This document shows, one piece after another, positions 52,501-62,418 of a stretch of DNA of 64,000 bases. The notes under the pieces were generated by a model that worked only from the letters and a program-made list of their open reading frames with translations, searched no databases and was not told the DNA's origin. The translations under genes and the position numbers were made by a program. The stretch comes from Polynucleobacter sp. HIN11 (GTDB lineage Bacteria; Pseudomonadota; Gammaproteobacteria; Burkholderiales; Burkholderiaceae). Position 1 is the first letter of the stretch; every line of letters begins with the position of its first letter. The stretch is taken from assembly GCF_030297675.1 (NCBI RefSeq), contig NZ_AP028142.1, positions 1,674,001 to 1,738,000 of the forward strand, read 5' to 3'.

Positions 52501-53144
52501 TGATGACGCTTTGGGGCAGAAAATCATCCATTAATGTTCAAAAAGTATTGTGGGTACTTGCTGAACTAGAGCTTGTTGAGGGACGCGACTTTGAACGGAT
52601 CGATGCCGGTCTACACTTTGGAGTCAATAAAACGCCCGAGTTTTTAGCACTGAACCCCAACGGTTTAGTACCGACTTTACGAGATGGTGAGTTAATCCTT
52701 TGGGAATCAAATTCTATCTTGCGCTATCTAGCCCACAAGTACGCTGATCGCAAGCGCTTCTCAGTTGAACTTGCGCCGATGGCAGCCTCTGATAAATGGC
52801 TCGATTGGCAATTAACAACCCTGTGGCCAGCCCTTCGTATCCCGTTTTTAGGATTAACGCGCATTCCTGAGGCCGAGAGGGACTACGCGGCAATCCATAA
52901 GGCATTCCAAGAGTCCAATCAATTGCTGGGGATTCTCGATGGTGTTTTGAGCAAGCAAGCCTATTGCTCAGGCCCTAGCTTTCACTTAGGTGACATTGTT
53001 CTAACTCTATGCGTCAAGCGCTGGTTCATGCTGAGCGATCAATACCCAGACAAAACAGGTCCACGCGCAGAGTTAAACCATATTGCCCGTTGGTACGACC
53101 AAATTTGTAAATCAACTCAATTTACCAAAGCGGTTGAACAGTAA
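52500..53144 (+). CDS. Glutathione S-transferase family protein
   Basis: A 214-residue GST with thioredoxin-like N-terminal domain (LWGRKSSINVQKVLWVLAEL, with the Ser at the usual catalytic position; NPNGLVPTLRDGELILWESN for glutathione binding, with cis-Pro) and a helical C-terminal domain. Substrate unknown. Coupled to the flavin reductase gene (TGATG) and abutting the convergent RND pump gene with no gap. Confidence 0.9.
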   Translation: MMTLWGRKSSINVQKVLWVLAELELVEGRDFERIDAGLHFGVNKTPEFLALNPNGLVPTLRDGELILWESNSILRYLAHKYADRKRFSVELAPMAASDKWLDWQLTTLWPALRIPFLGLTRIPEAERDYAAIHKAFQESNQLLGILDGVLSKQAYCSGPSFHLGDIVLTLCVKRWFMLSDQYPDKTGPRAELNHIARWYDQICKSTQFTKAVEQ

Positions 53145-56100
53145 TTAAACCTGCTTAAATTTCTTTTGTTGGTGATCGGCACCGATGTAGAGATACATCG
53201 CCGGCACTACAAATAAAGTAAATAGTGTACCGATAGCAAGGCCAGTAAAGATCACGATTCCCATTGATTGACGGCCGGCCGCCCCAGCGCCTGAGGCAAT
53301 CACGAGTGGAATAACGCCCAATACCATCGCAGCGGTCGTCATCAAAATTGGGCGCAGACGCACACTGCTTGCCTCGATAATGGCTTCAAGCTTTGAACGT
53401 CCAGCTTCTTGAAGCTCATTGGCAAACTCCACCATCAGAATTCCGTGTTTACTAATTAATCCCATTAAGGTTACTAATCCCACCTGGGTATAGACGTTTA
53501 AGGTGGTAAATCCAAGGTTAATAAAGATTAATGCCCCAAATAATGCAAGCGGCACTGAAACCAGAATTACTAAAGGATCACGGAAGCTCTCAAACTGAGC
53601 GGCCAAAACCAAAAAGACGATTAATACAGCAAACATCATGGTCACCAAAAATCCACCCGACTCAGCCTTAAACTGACGCGATGGCCCTGCATAATCGATC
53701 GAGTAGCCCGATGGTGCAGCTTCTTTAATCGTTTGCTCCAGAAAATCTAAGACCTCTTCTTGGGAAACGAATGGCGTACTGACACCACTAATCGTCGCTG
53801 AATTTAACTGCTGAAAGCGATTAATCGATTGGGGTACAACGCGACTTTGTATCGTCGCAATGGTTCTCACCTGAATCATCGCTCCTGTCGGCGTTTTAAT
53901 GTAATAGTCCAAAATCTGATCGGGGTTTAATCGATCCGCCTGCTTTACCTGTGGAATAACTCGATAGGAGCGGCCTGCGACTGAGAAGTAATTAACAAAG
54001 CCACCACCTAAGGCGGCAGATAAAGCATTACCAACATCTCGCTGGGTCATTCCCAAAGCAGCTACTTTCTCACGATCAATTTGCAATACATCTTGGGGCT
54101 TATCAATCTTTAGATCAGAATCGACGAAGAAAAACATACCACTTTGTCTGGCTTTATCAAGAACTGCTTGGGATACCTCGTTTAAATTGGAATAGGGCTC
54201 TGTCGTATTGATAACTACCTGAACAGGAAAACCCTGGGCACCTGGCAGTGCTGGAAACTGGAATGCAGCAATCCGTGTTCCTGCAATGCTATTCCATTTA
54301 TTTTGAAGGTCTTCTTGGAATTTACTCGCACTGCGACTGCGCTCGCCCCAATCTTTCATAATCACGCCACCAAAACTTGAATTTGGGCTCGTGATCTGAA
54401 ACATTTGCTTGTATTCGGGCTCTTTACTCGCAATCTGAAAAACTTGATCGGCATACCCCTGCATTTGATTCACAGTGGAATTAGGCGGCCCAACTGCTGA
54501 GACCAAAACGATACCCTGGTCTTCAGTGGGAGCAAGCTCAGAGCGAGCGGTTGCATAGAGATACACAACCCCGATTAGCAATAAAACGCCCATCACGATG
54601 ATGACCTGCCAAGTTGATAGCAGGTCTCGCAATGTGTTTTGGTACGAATGTCGCACGCCCTCAAACACTCGATCGATCTTTTTCACAAAAGGAGACATCT
54701 CTTCCTCTTGTGAAAATAATCGTGAGCACATCATCGGTGATAGCGTTAATGCAACCACCCCGGAAACGGCGACTGCCCCCGCTAGCGTAAATGCAAACTC
54801 GGTAAATAGGGCTCCAGTTAACCCCCCCTGAAACCCAATCGGGATATAAACAGCGATCAATACGATTGTCATCGCCAGAATTGGATTCCCCAACTCTCGT
54901 GCTGCAATCAGGGATGCCTCGAGCGGTGACTTACCCTCTTTCATATGGCGATCAACGTTTTCGACCACGATAATGGCGTCGTCCACCACCAAGCCAATCG
55001 CTAACACTAAGGCCAACAATGTCAATAGGTTGATCGAATAACCAAGGACTTGCATCATGAAAAAGGTGCCAATCAATGACAATGGCATGGCAAGTACGGG
55101 TACTGCAACCGCACGGTAGCTACCCAAAAATAGGTAGATCACGACCGTCACAATAATCAAAGCTTCTAAGAGCGTTTGAACGACCTCTTCAATGGAAGTA
55201 TTAATAAAGTCGGTTGAGTCATACACAATCTTGGCATTTAATCCAGTTGGCAATTGCTTCTGAATATCGGGGAACGTATCCCGAACCCGCTTAGCCACAT
55301 CCAAAAGATTTGCATCGGGTGCGACCTTAATACCAATGAAGACCGACTGCTTGCCATTAAACGCGACATTATTGTTGTAGTCTTCAGAGCCCAAGGTGAC
55401 TGTTGCAACTTGGTCCAAATACACAATATCCGCGCCATTGCGCTTAATAATCAATTTACGGAATTCATCTAAGGAATGGAGATCAGTATTGGCCACTAAA
55501 TCCACCGAAACCATTTGCCCTTTAGTACTTCCTACGGGAGCCAAATAATTATTGGCTGCCAGTGCCGCATATACATCGTCTGGAGCAACGCCAAGGCCTG
55601 CCATTCGGTCACGATCAAGCCAAGCTCGCAGGGCAAATTTACGACCACCTAGGATCTCGGCATTTTGCACGCCGTTAATTGAATCCAATTTAGGCTTAAC
55701 AACACGTAATAAATAATCGGTAATGCTGTTATTAGCAATGTCGTCGCTATAAAAGCCCATATACATTGCCGCGGTCGTTTGCCCCACCTGCACAGTCAAA
55801 ATGGGTTGTTGTGCTTGGGGCGGCAATTGATTGCGTACCGAACTAATCTGTGTATTGATCTGAGTGAGCGCCTGATTAGCATCGTAATTGAGGCGCAGAG
55901 TAGCGGTGATAGTAGAGACGCCACTGATACTGATAGAGGATAAATAATCAATACCCTGAGCTTGAGCAATGGCTCCCTCCAGAGGCTGCGTAATAAATCC
56001 AGCAATCGTCTCTGGATCCGCACCAAAATAGGTCGTCGTGATCGTGACTACTGCATTTTGGGTTTGGGGATACTGATTAACAGGCAATGAACCAACTGCT

Positions 56101-56201
56101 TTGAGGCCCAATAGCAAAATCAGTAAGCTGACCACGATAGCAAGGACAGGGCGACGGATAAATAAATCCGTCCATTGATGGCGCTGAAAATCTTCGCTCA
56201 T
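53145..56201 (-). CDS. RND multidrug efflux permease (HAE1 family)
   Basis: The 1018-residue inner-membrane pump has the twelve-helix RND layout with two large periplasmic loops. Family motifs include LFIRRPVLAIVVSLLILLLG at the N-terminus, the proton-relay Asp pair in GLVVDDAIIVVENVDRHM (about 402-419) and GLISKHGILMVEFANE in the second half. Overlaps the adaptor gene by 4 bp. Closest in style to MexK/MdtB/AcrD-like pumps; substrates unknown. Confidence 0.94.
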   Translation of the reverse strand: MSEDFQRHQWTDLFIRRPVLAIVVSLLILLLGLKAVGSLPVNQYPQTQNAVVTITTTYFGADPETIAGFITQPLEGAIAQAQGIDYLSSISISGVSTITATLRLNYDANQALTQINTQISSVRNQLPPQAQQPILTVQVGQTTAAMYMGFYSDDIANNSITDYLLRVVKPKLDSINGVQNAEILGGRKFALRAWLDRDRMAGLGVAPDDVYAALAANNYLAPVGSTKGQMVSVDLVANTDLHSLDEFRKLIIKRNGADIVYLDQVATVTLGSEDYNNNVAFNGKQSVFIGIKVAPDANLLDVAKRVRDTFPDIQKQLPTGLNAKIVYDSTDFINTSIEEVVQTLLEALIIVTVVIYLFLGSYRAVAVPVLAMPLSLIGTFFMMQVLGYSINLLTLLALVLAIGLVVDDAIIVVENVDRHMKEGKSPLEASLIAARELGNPILAMTIVLIAVYIPIGFQGGLTGALFTEFAFTLAGAVAVSGVVALTLSPMMCSRLFSQEEEMSPFVKKIDRVFEGVRHSYQNTLRDLLSTWQVIIVMGVLLLIGVVYLYATARSELAPTEDQGIVLVSAVGPPNSTVNQMQGYADQVFQIASKEPEYKQMFQITSPNSSFGGVIMKDWGERSRSASKFQEDLQNKWNSIAGTRIAAFQFPALPGAQGFPVQVVINTTEPYSNLNEVSQAVLDKARQSGMFFFVDSDLKIDKPQDVLQIDREKVAALGMTQRDVGNALSAALGGGFVNYFSVAGRSYRVIPQVKQADRLNPDQILDYYIKTPTGAMIQVRTIATIQSRVVPQSINRFQQLNSATISGVSTPFVSQEEVLDFLEQTIKEAAPSGYSIDYAGPSRQFKAESGGFLVTMMFAVLIVFLVLAAQFESFRDPLVILVSVPLALFGALIFINLGFTTLNVYTQVGLVTLMGLISKHGILMVEFANELQEAGRSKLEAIIEASSVRLRPILMTTAAMVLGVIPLVIASGAGAAGRQSMGIVIFTGLAIGTLFTLFVVPAMYLYIGADHQQKKFKQV

Positions 56202-57496
56202 TGCTCTTGTGGTTTTGGATCCGGTGAATTAGCTGGTAAAACGCTGTTATTCACGATTAAAGGGGTACCGTTTTTCAATTTCAACTGTCCGCTGGTGACA
56301 ACGGTCATACCAGGCTCTAAACCTTTAAGAATAGCAACCTGGTCGCCTCGGGTGGGTCCAGTGGTGACAAAGACCTGCTGCGCCTCAAGAACAGGAGCGC
56401 CTTTTTTATCTAGGCGATTGGTTTTCTTAGCGATAAATACGGTGCTGCCATACGGATTGTAGGTAACAGCGGTTTGGGGCAAGGTTAGCAACTCAACTTT
56501 ATCGCCCAAATTAATGTTGACATTCGCAAACATACCAGGCAAGAGCTTCTTGTCTGGATTACTAATTTGAGCCTCAATCTGAATATTGCGAGTATTGAGC
56601 TCCACCTTGGGACTAACGGCCGTAATTTTTCCAATAAATGGCGTTTCTTTAAATGCATCGGTCTGCAACTCAATGGTTTGACCCACCTCGATAATACCGG
56701 CGGAGCTTTGTGGCAAGGTGAAATCCACAAAAATAGGATCAATGGTCTGCAAAGTTAATAGTTTGTCACCAGGATTGACGTACTGGCCAGGATTAATCGT
56801 GACGATGCCAACGCGACCGCTAAATGGAGCCTTGAGATTCTTTTTGGCAATTAAAGCAATTTGCTGTTCTACCTGCGCTTGCTTTGCCTTCATATCCGCA
56901 GTGCTGGTGTCATAGACATTCTTACTGATCGCCTGAATCGCTAATTGAGCCTTATCACGCTCATTAATCACCTTCGCTAAATCAGCCATCGCTTTTAAAG
57001 AGTTCAGTTGGGCGACATCCGCGGAGTCATTGAGCTTGATAAGCAATGAACCTTCTTTAACATCCACTCCGGACTTTACCGGAACTTTTACAACCAATCC
57101 GCCAACTTCAGTACTTAGATCAACGCCCCGGAATGCGCGCACATTACCGACACTGTTCATGCGGGGTTGCCATTCTTGTTTTTCAATAACAGTAGTGGTC
57201 ACCGTCGCAGGAGGAATCCCCATGCCCGCCATAAACCGATTAAACATGAATGTTTTTAATTGGTTAAATCCGAAGATTAGACCTAACAAAATAAATACCC
57301 CAACCAGCATCACTATCATGCGACGCTTTAAGGGGGGCATTTGCATTAAAGCGGCGTATGCTTTGGTCTTTTCAAAACGCTCACGCGGGCGCAGACGAGC
57401 CCCAATCCAAGCAAATGGTGCCCAGATCAGCCTTAGGGTTTTCTCAGTGAGAAGCGAATTTTTTATCCATGCGATGAGTTGATGAACTAGATTCAT
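56198..57496 (-). CDS. RND efflux periplasmic adaptor
   Basis: A 432-residue membrane-fusion protein. Unusually, about 58 residues precede the single membrane helix (RRMIVMLVGVFILLGLIFGF, about 58-77). The periplasmic part has the lipoyl-like halves (TEVGGLVVKVPVKSGVDVKEG and LKAPFSGRVGIV) and a short hairpin, then beta-barrel domains. It joins the RND pump to the outer-membrane channel. Lies 11 bp after the channel gene. Confidence 0.93.
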   Translation of the reverse strand: MNLVHQLIAWIKNSLLTEKTLRLIWAPFAWIGARLRPRERFEKTKAYAALMQMPPLKRRMIVMLVGVFILLGLIFGFNQLKTFMFNRFMAGMGIPPATVTTTVIEKQEWQPRMNSVGNVRAFRGVDLSTEVGGLVVKVPVKSGVDVKEGSLLIKLNDSADVAQLNSLKAMADLAKVINERDKAQLAIQAISKNVYDTSTADMKAKQAQVEQQIALIAKKNLKAPFSGRVGIVTINPGQYVNPGDKLLTLQTIDPIFVDFTLPQSSAGIIEVGQTIELQTDAFKETPFIGKITAVSPKVELNTRNIQIEAQISNPDKKLLPGMFANVNINLGDKVELLTLPQTAVTYNPYGSTVFIAKKTNRLDKKGAPVLEAQQVFVTTGPTRGDQVAILKGLEPGMTVVTSGQLKLKNGTPLIVNNSVLPANSPDPKPQEQ

Positions 57497-57507
57497 GAAT
57501 CGATCTC

Positions 57508-59070
57508 TTAATGACTTTGTTTAGGCGGATTAACTTGCTCACTGGCTTGGGCCTGAAAAGCGGGGCCACTGCGATTCCACCAGCCACCACCCAGTGCAGC
57601 AAATAATGCGGCAGTATTCGCAAACCGACTTGCTTGCACATCAATCAAGCGGAATTTAGTTTGCTGATACTGTCGCTGAGCAATTAATACTGCGAGATAA
57701 CTACCAGTACCGAGTTTATATTGTTCCTCTAATAAATTGAGGTACTCCAAGGCATTGCGCTCTGCCTCTGAAGCAGCCCGCAGTGCAAGAGCGTCACTCT
57801 CAAGGGCTTGCAGCGCATTTGCTACTTCTTGAAATGCATTCAATACCGTTGCTTGATACTGAAATACTGCAGCCTCATAGGTTGCAATAGCGCCACGCCG
57901 TTGAGCTAGCAATGCACCCCCTTGAAATAAAGGCTGAAATACCCCGCCAGCCACAGACCAAATAGCAGCATTTGGTCCAAATAAGGCGCCAGTCGTCAAA
58001 GCCTGCGAGCCCATCGCGCCACTTAAGGTGATTTGAGGCAAGAGGTTAGCAGTTGCAACACCTACTAACGCATTCGTTGACTTGATATATGCCTCGGCGG
58101 CACGAATATCAGGACGTTGGCGAACCAGATCCGATGGGATTGAAAGTGGGATGCGCTCCGGTAGGTTCAGTTTAGCTAGATCAAACTTAGCCAACTGTGC
58201 ATTACCAGGAAAATCGCCCACATAAACTGCCAATTGATTTCGGGTGAACGAAAGATTCTTATCAATATTCAATAAATCAATTTGTGAGCTGGCTGCAAGC
58301 GAAACCTGTGAAGTTAGATCAACGCGCGATGCTGTTCCTATTTCTAACTGCTTACTAATTAGATCAGCCAGATTTTTCTGGGACTCGTAGATCTCTAAAT
58401 TGGATTGATATTGAGCACGAAGTGCAGCCTCGCGAATTGCCGTCGTGACAATATTGGCTGTCAAACTTAGGTAAGCACCTTCTAATTGAAATCCGGTGAT
58501 TTCTGCTTGGGCCTGGGCGCTCTGCACGGCACGTCGCGCCCCTCCAAATACATCCAAGTTGTAATTTACGGAAACCGAGGTATTGTAAAGATTGAATATG
58601 TTTGGATTGCCTGAGCTGAGCCCAAAGGTCGACGGCGTAATTTGTTGGCGCGTTGCTGATGCTCCCAAACCAATACTTGGAAACAATAAAGATCCAAAGG
58701 CTGCGTTCGCATTCTCTTGAGCAGCTCGCAAAGTTGCATCAGCTGAGGCTAGGGTTGGATTCCGCTTTAAAGCTTGCTTGATGAGTGCATCTAATTCAGG
58801 GGAACGATACAGAGACCACCACTCCGCTGGAATATCAGCAGCAGGATCTAAGGACTGTTTTGTTCCACCAATACTTGGTGCAGTTGCCAACTCTGAGGAA
58901 ACGGGTTTTTCTGTATAAGAAGCAACTTTTGGAGCATCGGGTTTTTTAAAGTCTGGACCCACAGCGCAGGCCGTTAAGCCAAGGCAAACCAAAAGACTAA
59001 AGCCATGCTTGAGTGGATTTAGCGAAATGGAATGACAAAGAGAATATTGAAAATCGAAAAGGCTCTTCAC
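57508..59070 (-). CDS. Outer-membrane efflux channel lipoprotein (NodT/OprM family)
   Basis: The 520-residue TolC-like channel has a lipobox (GLTAC, Cys35) after a long N-terminal stretch and then AVGPDFKKPDAP, and two TolC-type repeats rich in Ala/Gln/Leu helices (for example FQPLFQGGALLAQRRGAIATYE). It forms the exit duct of the RND system. It is first of the three genes (channel-adaptor-pump), the reverse of the common adaptor-pump-channel order, 39 bp after glmS. Confidence 0.92.
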   Translation of the reverse strand: MKSLFDFQYSLCHSISLNPLKHGFSLLVCLGLTACAVGPDFKKPDAPKVASYTEKPVSSELATAPSIGGTKQSLDPAADIPAEWWSLYRSPELDALIKQALKRNPTLASADATLRAAQENANAAFGSLLFPSIGLGASATRQQITPSTFGLSSGNPNIFNLYNTSVSVNYNLDVFGGARRAVQSAQAQAEITGFQLEGAYLSLTANIVTTAIREAALRAQYQSNLEIYESQKNLADLISKQLEIGTASRVDLTSQVSLAASSQIDLLNIDKNLSFTRNQLAVYVGDFPGNAQLAKFDLAKLNLPERIPLSIPSDLVRQRPDIRAAEAYIKSTNALVGVATANLLPQITLSGAMGSQALTTGALFGPNAAIWSVAGGVFQPLFQGGALLAQRRGAIATYEAAVFQYQATVLNAFQEVANALQALESDALALRAASEAERNALEYLNLLEEQYKLGTGSYLAVLIAQRQYQQTKFRLIDVQASRFANTAALFAALGGGWWNRSGPAFQAQASEQVNPPKQSH

Positions 59071-59109
59071 ACCTATTATTTGACCACAACGAGCTTAGTT
59101 TTGGATGAA

Positions 59110-60942
59110 TTACTCGACCGTAACGCTTTTAGCTAAATTACGTGGTTTATCAACATCTGTACCAAGGGCTACTGCGGTGTGATAAGCCAAGAGCTGGAGC
59201 GGAATAACGTGTAATAGCGGGGATAAATTACCGTAATGCTCTGGTAAGCGAATCACCTGAATACCATCTTCACTTCTAATTTCGGTACCCTGGTCAGCGA
59301 AGACATAAAGGCGACCTCCGCGAGCTTTGACCTCTTGCATATTCGATTTCAGTTTTTCGAGCAACAAGTCATTAGGCGCTACGGTAACAACCGGCATCGC
59401 CTCAGTCACTAAAGCAAGCGGTCCGTGCTTGAGCTCACCAGCTGGATAAGCTTCCGCATGGATATAAGAAATCTCTTTTAACTTTAGGGCGCCCTCAAGT
59501 GCGATCGGGAAATGCAAGCCGCGCCCTAAGAAAAGCGCATTTTGACAATTCGCGAATGCCTGGCTCCAGGCAATGATTTGTGGCTCTAATGCCAATACAG
59601 CATGAATGGCTTGTGGCAAATGGCGCAAATCATCGAATACTTTCTTCTCGGCCAGAAGTGATAAATGCCCTGAGCGTTTGGCAATCGCATTAGCCAACAG
59701 GTAAAGAGCAACTAATTGAGTAGTGAAGGCCTTGGTAGACGCTACTCCAACTTCAGTGCCGGCGTGTGTCAAAAAGTGCCATTTCGTTTCTCGCACCATC
59801 GCGCTCGACGCTACATTGCAAATTGATAAGCTTAGTGGGTGACCTAGCTCTTTGGCATGACGTAAGGCGGCTAAGGTGTCTGCTGTTTCTCCAGATTGGG
59901 AGACAACCACAATCAAGGTTCTTGGATTTGGAATCGATTGTCGATACCGGTATTCGCTAGCAATTTCAACCTGCGTCGGAATCTTTGCAATGTCTTCAAA
60001 CCAATATTTAGCGACGCAGGCTGAGTAATAACTTGTTCCGCAGGCAAGGATCAATACCTGATCAAATTCCTGCCACTCTTGCGGACCCGCAGCAAATAAA
60101 GCCGGGCCAAGTTCAGCAATATTTGCAATCGTGTCGGAGACCGCACGGGCTTGCTCAAATATCTCCTTTTGCATGAAGTGCTGATAGGGCCCCAATTCAA
60201 CTGCTTGCGCCTGAACGGGCATCGGTGTAATTTCACGCGTCATCGCCTGACCGGTTCGATCCCAAACCTCAAATCCATTAATAGTCATAGCAACCAGATC
60301 GCCCTCTTCTAAATAAGCCATGGTTTTGGCCTTACCGGCTAAAGCAAGCGCATCTGAAGATAAGTAGTGGCCATCTTCACCGATTGCAATAATGAGCGGT
60401 GAGCCGGCACGAGCGCCCACTAAGAGATGGGGCTCGGCTTGAGCAATGACGGCAATCGCATAAGCACCTTTTAATTGTTCGATCGCTTGCGCAACTGCGT
60501 TCTTTAGATCTGGCTTAGCAAGCTTAATAAATTCCTGATGAACTAAATGGGCAATGACCTCGGTATCAGTTTCCGATTCAAACACATAGCCAGATGCTTT
60601 TAGCTGATCGCGCAATACTTCATAATTTTCAATGATGCCGTTATGCACAACCGCTATTTGACCATTCGAAATATGTGGGTGCGCATTATGCGTATCGGGT
60701 CTGCCATGCGTCGCCCAACGCGTGTGCGCGATCCCAACCTGACCACAAAACTCCTGTGCTTGCTTTGCCAAATCAGCCACACGCGCAGTAGTTCTAGCTC
60801 GCTCGATCGGATGACCCGGTTGCTGACTATCAATCACGGCGAATCCGCAGGAATCATACCCACGATACTCTAAGCGTCGCAATCCCTCGATTAGGGTATC
60901 GACTACATTTGTTTTGGCAACTGCCCCAACGATTCCACACAT
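59110..60942 (-). CDS. glmS: Glutamine-fructose-6-phosphate aminotransferase (isomerizing)
   Basis: Makes glucosamine-6-phosphate for peptidoglycan and LPS. The 610-residue enzyme begins MCGIVGAVA with the N-terminal nucleophile Cys2, has the glutaminase loop RWATHGRPDTHNAHPH, two SIS domains (CGTSYYSACVAKYW and VVSQSGETADTLAAL) and the C-terminal PRNLAKSVTVE motif. No glmS ribozyme is seen upstream, as expected outside Firmicutes. Follows glmU by 9 bp. Confidence 0.97.
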   Translation of the reverse strand: MCGIVGAVAKTNVVDTLIEGLRRLEYRGYDSCGFAVIDSQQPGHPIERARTTARVADLAKQAQEFCGQVGIAHTRWATHGRPDTHNAHPHISNGQIAVVHNGIIENYEVLRDQLKASGYVFESETDTEVIAHLVHQEFIKLAKPDLKNAVAQAIEQLKGAYAIAVIAQAEPHLLVGARAGSPLIIAIGEDGHYLSSDALALAGKAKTMAYLEEGDLVAMTINGFEVWDRTGQAMTREITPMPVQAQAVELGPYQHFMQKEIFEQARAVSDTIANIAELGPALFAAGPQEWQEFDQVLILACGTSYYSACVAKYWFEDIAKIPTQVEIASEYRYRQSIPNPRTLIVVVSQSGETADTLAALRHAKELGHPLSLSICNVASSAMVRETKWHFLTHAGTEVGVASTKAFTTQLVALYLLANAIAKRSGHLSLLAEKKVFDDLRHLPQAIHAVLALEPQIIAWSQAFANCQNALFLGRGLHFPIALEGALKLKEISYIHAEAYPAGELKHGPLALVTEAMPVVTVAPNDLLLEKLKSNMQEVKARGGRLYVFADQGTEIRSEDGIQVIRLPEHYGNLSPLLHVIPLQLLAYHTAVALGTDVDKPRNLAKSVTVE

Positions 60943-60951
60943 AAAAAGGAT

Positions 60952-62367
60952 TTACTTTCGAGCAATCTTTTTTGTTTTTGGCGACGCACTTTTCAATTTC
61001 GTGGGACGTTGCCATTCAATCGAAATTTGCTTTGCCCGCGATACAGTTAATTTTCCTGCAGGTGCATCCTTGGTGAGTGTAGTGCCTGCACCTAGCGTGG
61101 CGCCTTTGCCTACCTTTACAGGGGCAACCAACTGCGTATCCGAGCCAATAAATACATCGTCTTCAATCACTGTTTGGTGCTTATTAACTCCATCGTAATT
61201 GCAAGTAATCGTGCCTGCGCCAATGTTGACGCGTGATCCAACAATCGAATCACCCACATACGCTAAGTGATTGGCTTTGCTCTGTGATGCAATTTTGCTA
61301 TTTTTAACTTCTACAAAATTGCCAATATGAACATCGCTTGCCAATTCAGCGCCCGGCCGAATCCGTGCATAGGGTCCTATTCGATTAGCAGGGCCAATCC
61401 TAGCGCCGTCAAGATGGCTAAATGCTTCGATCGTGGTGCCCTCTCCAATGTTCGTATCTTTTAAGACGCAATAGGGTCCGATGCGAACCTGATCAGCTAG
61501 GGTTACGATTCCTTCAAAAACACAACCGACATCAATCCATACATCCTTGCCACAGCGCAACTCACCGCGAACATCGATTCGATTAGGATCAAAAAGCGTG
61601 ACACCATTCTCTAAAAGCGCTTGAGCGATCTGACGCTGCAACACGCGCTCTAACTCCGCTAATTGTATGCGGTCGTTTACCCCCAGAATCTCATAATCAT
61701 CGATCGCTTGGGCAGATCGCACTGGCACACCCGCCTTAACCGCCATGGCGATGACATCCGTTAAGTAATATTCACCTTGCGCATTTTTAGCTTTAATCCC
61801 TTTAAGCCACTTGCCCAATTGCTTAGTGGGCAAAACCATGATGCCGGTATTAATTTCTGAAATCGAGCGAATGGTCGAATTAGCATCCCTTTCCTCAACA
61901 ATGGCTTGCACATTGCCATCAAGGTCGCGCACAATACGACCATAACCAAATGGATTTTGCATGCGGTGAGTTAGTAAACCAACTGCTCCATCGCTTAAGC
62001 GGGCAAGCTTATTTAAGGTTTCTTTAGAACATAGGGGTACATCGCCATACAACACGAGTGTGGGCAACGCAGGATTTAATTTTGGCAAAGCTTGCAATAG
62101 TGCATGGCCCGTTCCTTTTTGCTCTTTTTGCAAAACGGTCTTGACCTTATTAAAGCGCTGATCAAAATCAGCTAAATGGCCTAAGAATGTTTGAACCTGT
62201 TGTGCACCATGCCCAATCACAACAAGCGGCTGGGCCTTGGGCACAAGCGCTAATGCGGTTTCAAGCACATGCTGTAGTAACGGTTTTCCCGCTAGAGGCT
62301 GCAATACCTTTGGCAAAGCGGATTTCATACGCTTGCCTTGCCCAGCAGCCAAGATGACGATATTCAT
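60952..62367 (-). CDS. glmU: Bifunctional UDP-N-acetylglucosamine pyrophosphorylase / glucosamine-1-P acetyltransferase
   Basis: From the ATG at 62365-62367 the protein has 471 residues: N-terminal uridylyltransferase (VILAAGQGKRMKSALPKVLQ, about 4-23) and C-terminal left-handed beta-helix acetyltransferase (GPYARIRPGAEL, FVEVKNSKI, NYDGVNKHQT, with the catalytic His in the preceding region). It acts two steps after GlmS in UDP-GlcNAc synthesis, so glmU-glmS is a pathway pair. The longer frame start (62394) adds nine residues without homology. Confidence 0.97.
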   Translation of the reverse strand: MNIVILAAGQGKRMKSALPKVLQPLAGKPLLQHVLETALALVPKAQPLVVIGHGAQQVQTFLGHLADFDQRFNKVKTVLQKEQKGTGHALLQALPKLNPALPTLVLYGDVPLCSKETLNKLARLSDGAVGLLTHRMQNPFGYGRIVRDLDGNVQAIVEERDANSTIRSISEINTGIMVLPTKQLGKWLKGIKAKNAQGEYYLTDVIAMAVKAGVPVRSAQAIDDYEILGVNDRIQLAELERVLQRQIAQALLENGVTLFDPNRIDVRGELRCGKDVWIDVGCVFEGIVTLADQVRIGPYCVLKDTNIGEGTTIEAFSHLDGARIGPANRIGPYARIRPGAELASDVHIGNFVEVKNSKIASQSKANHLAYVGDSIVGSRVNIGAGTITCNYDGVNKHQTVIEDDVFIGSDTQLVAPVKVGKGATLGAGTTLTKDAPAGKLTVSRAKQISIEWQRPTKLKSASPKTKKIARK

Positions 62368-62418
62368 GGGATTAATTATAGGGCTTAGAAGCAAGCTAGT
62401 GATGCAGATGGACGTACT

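Noticed and set aside
60943..60951. glmS ribozyme
   Set aside because: The glmU-glmS gap is 9 bp, and this ribozyme is a Gram-positive feature.
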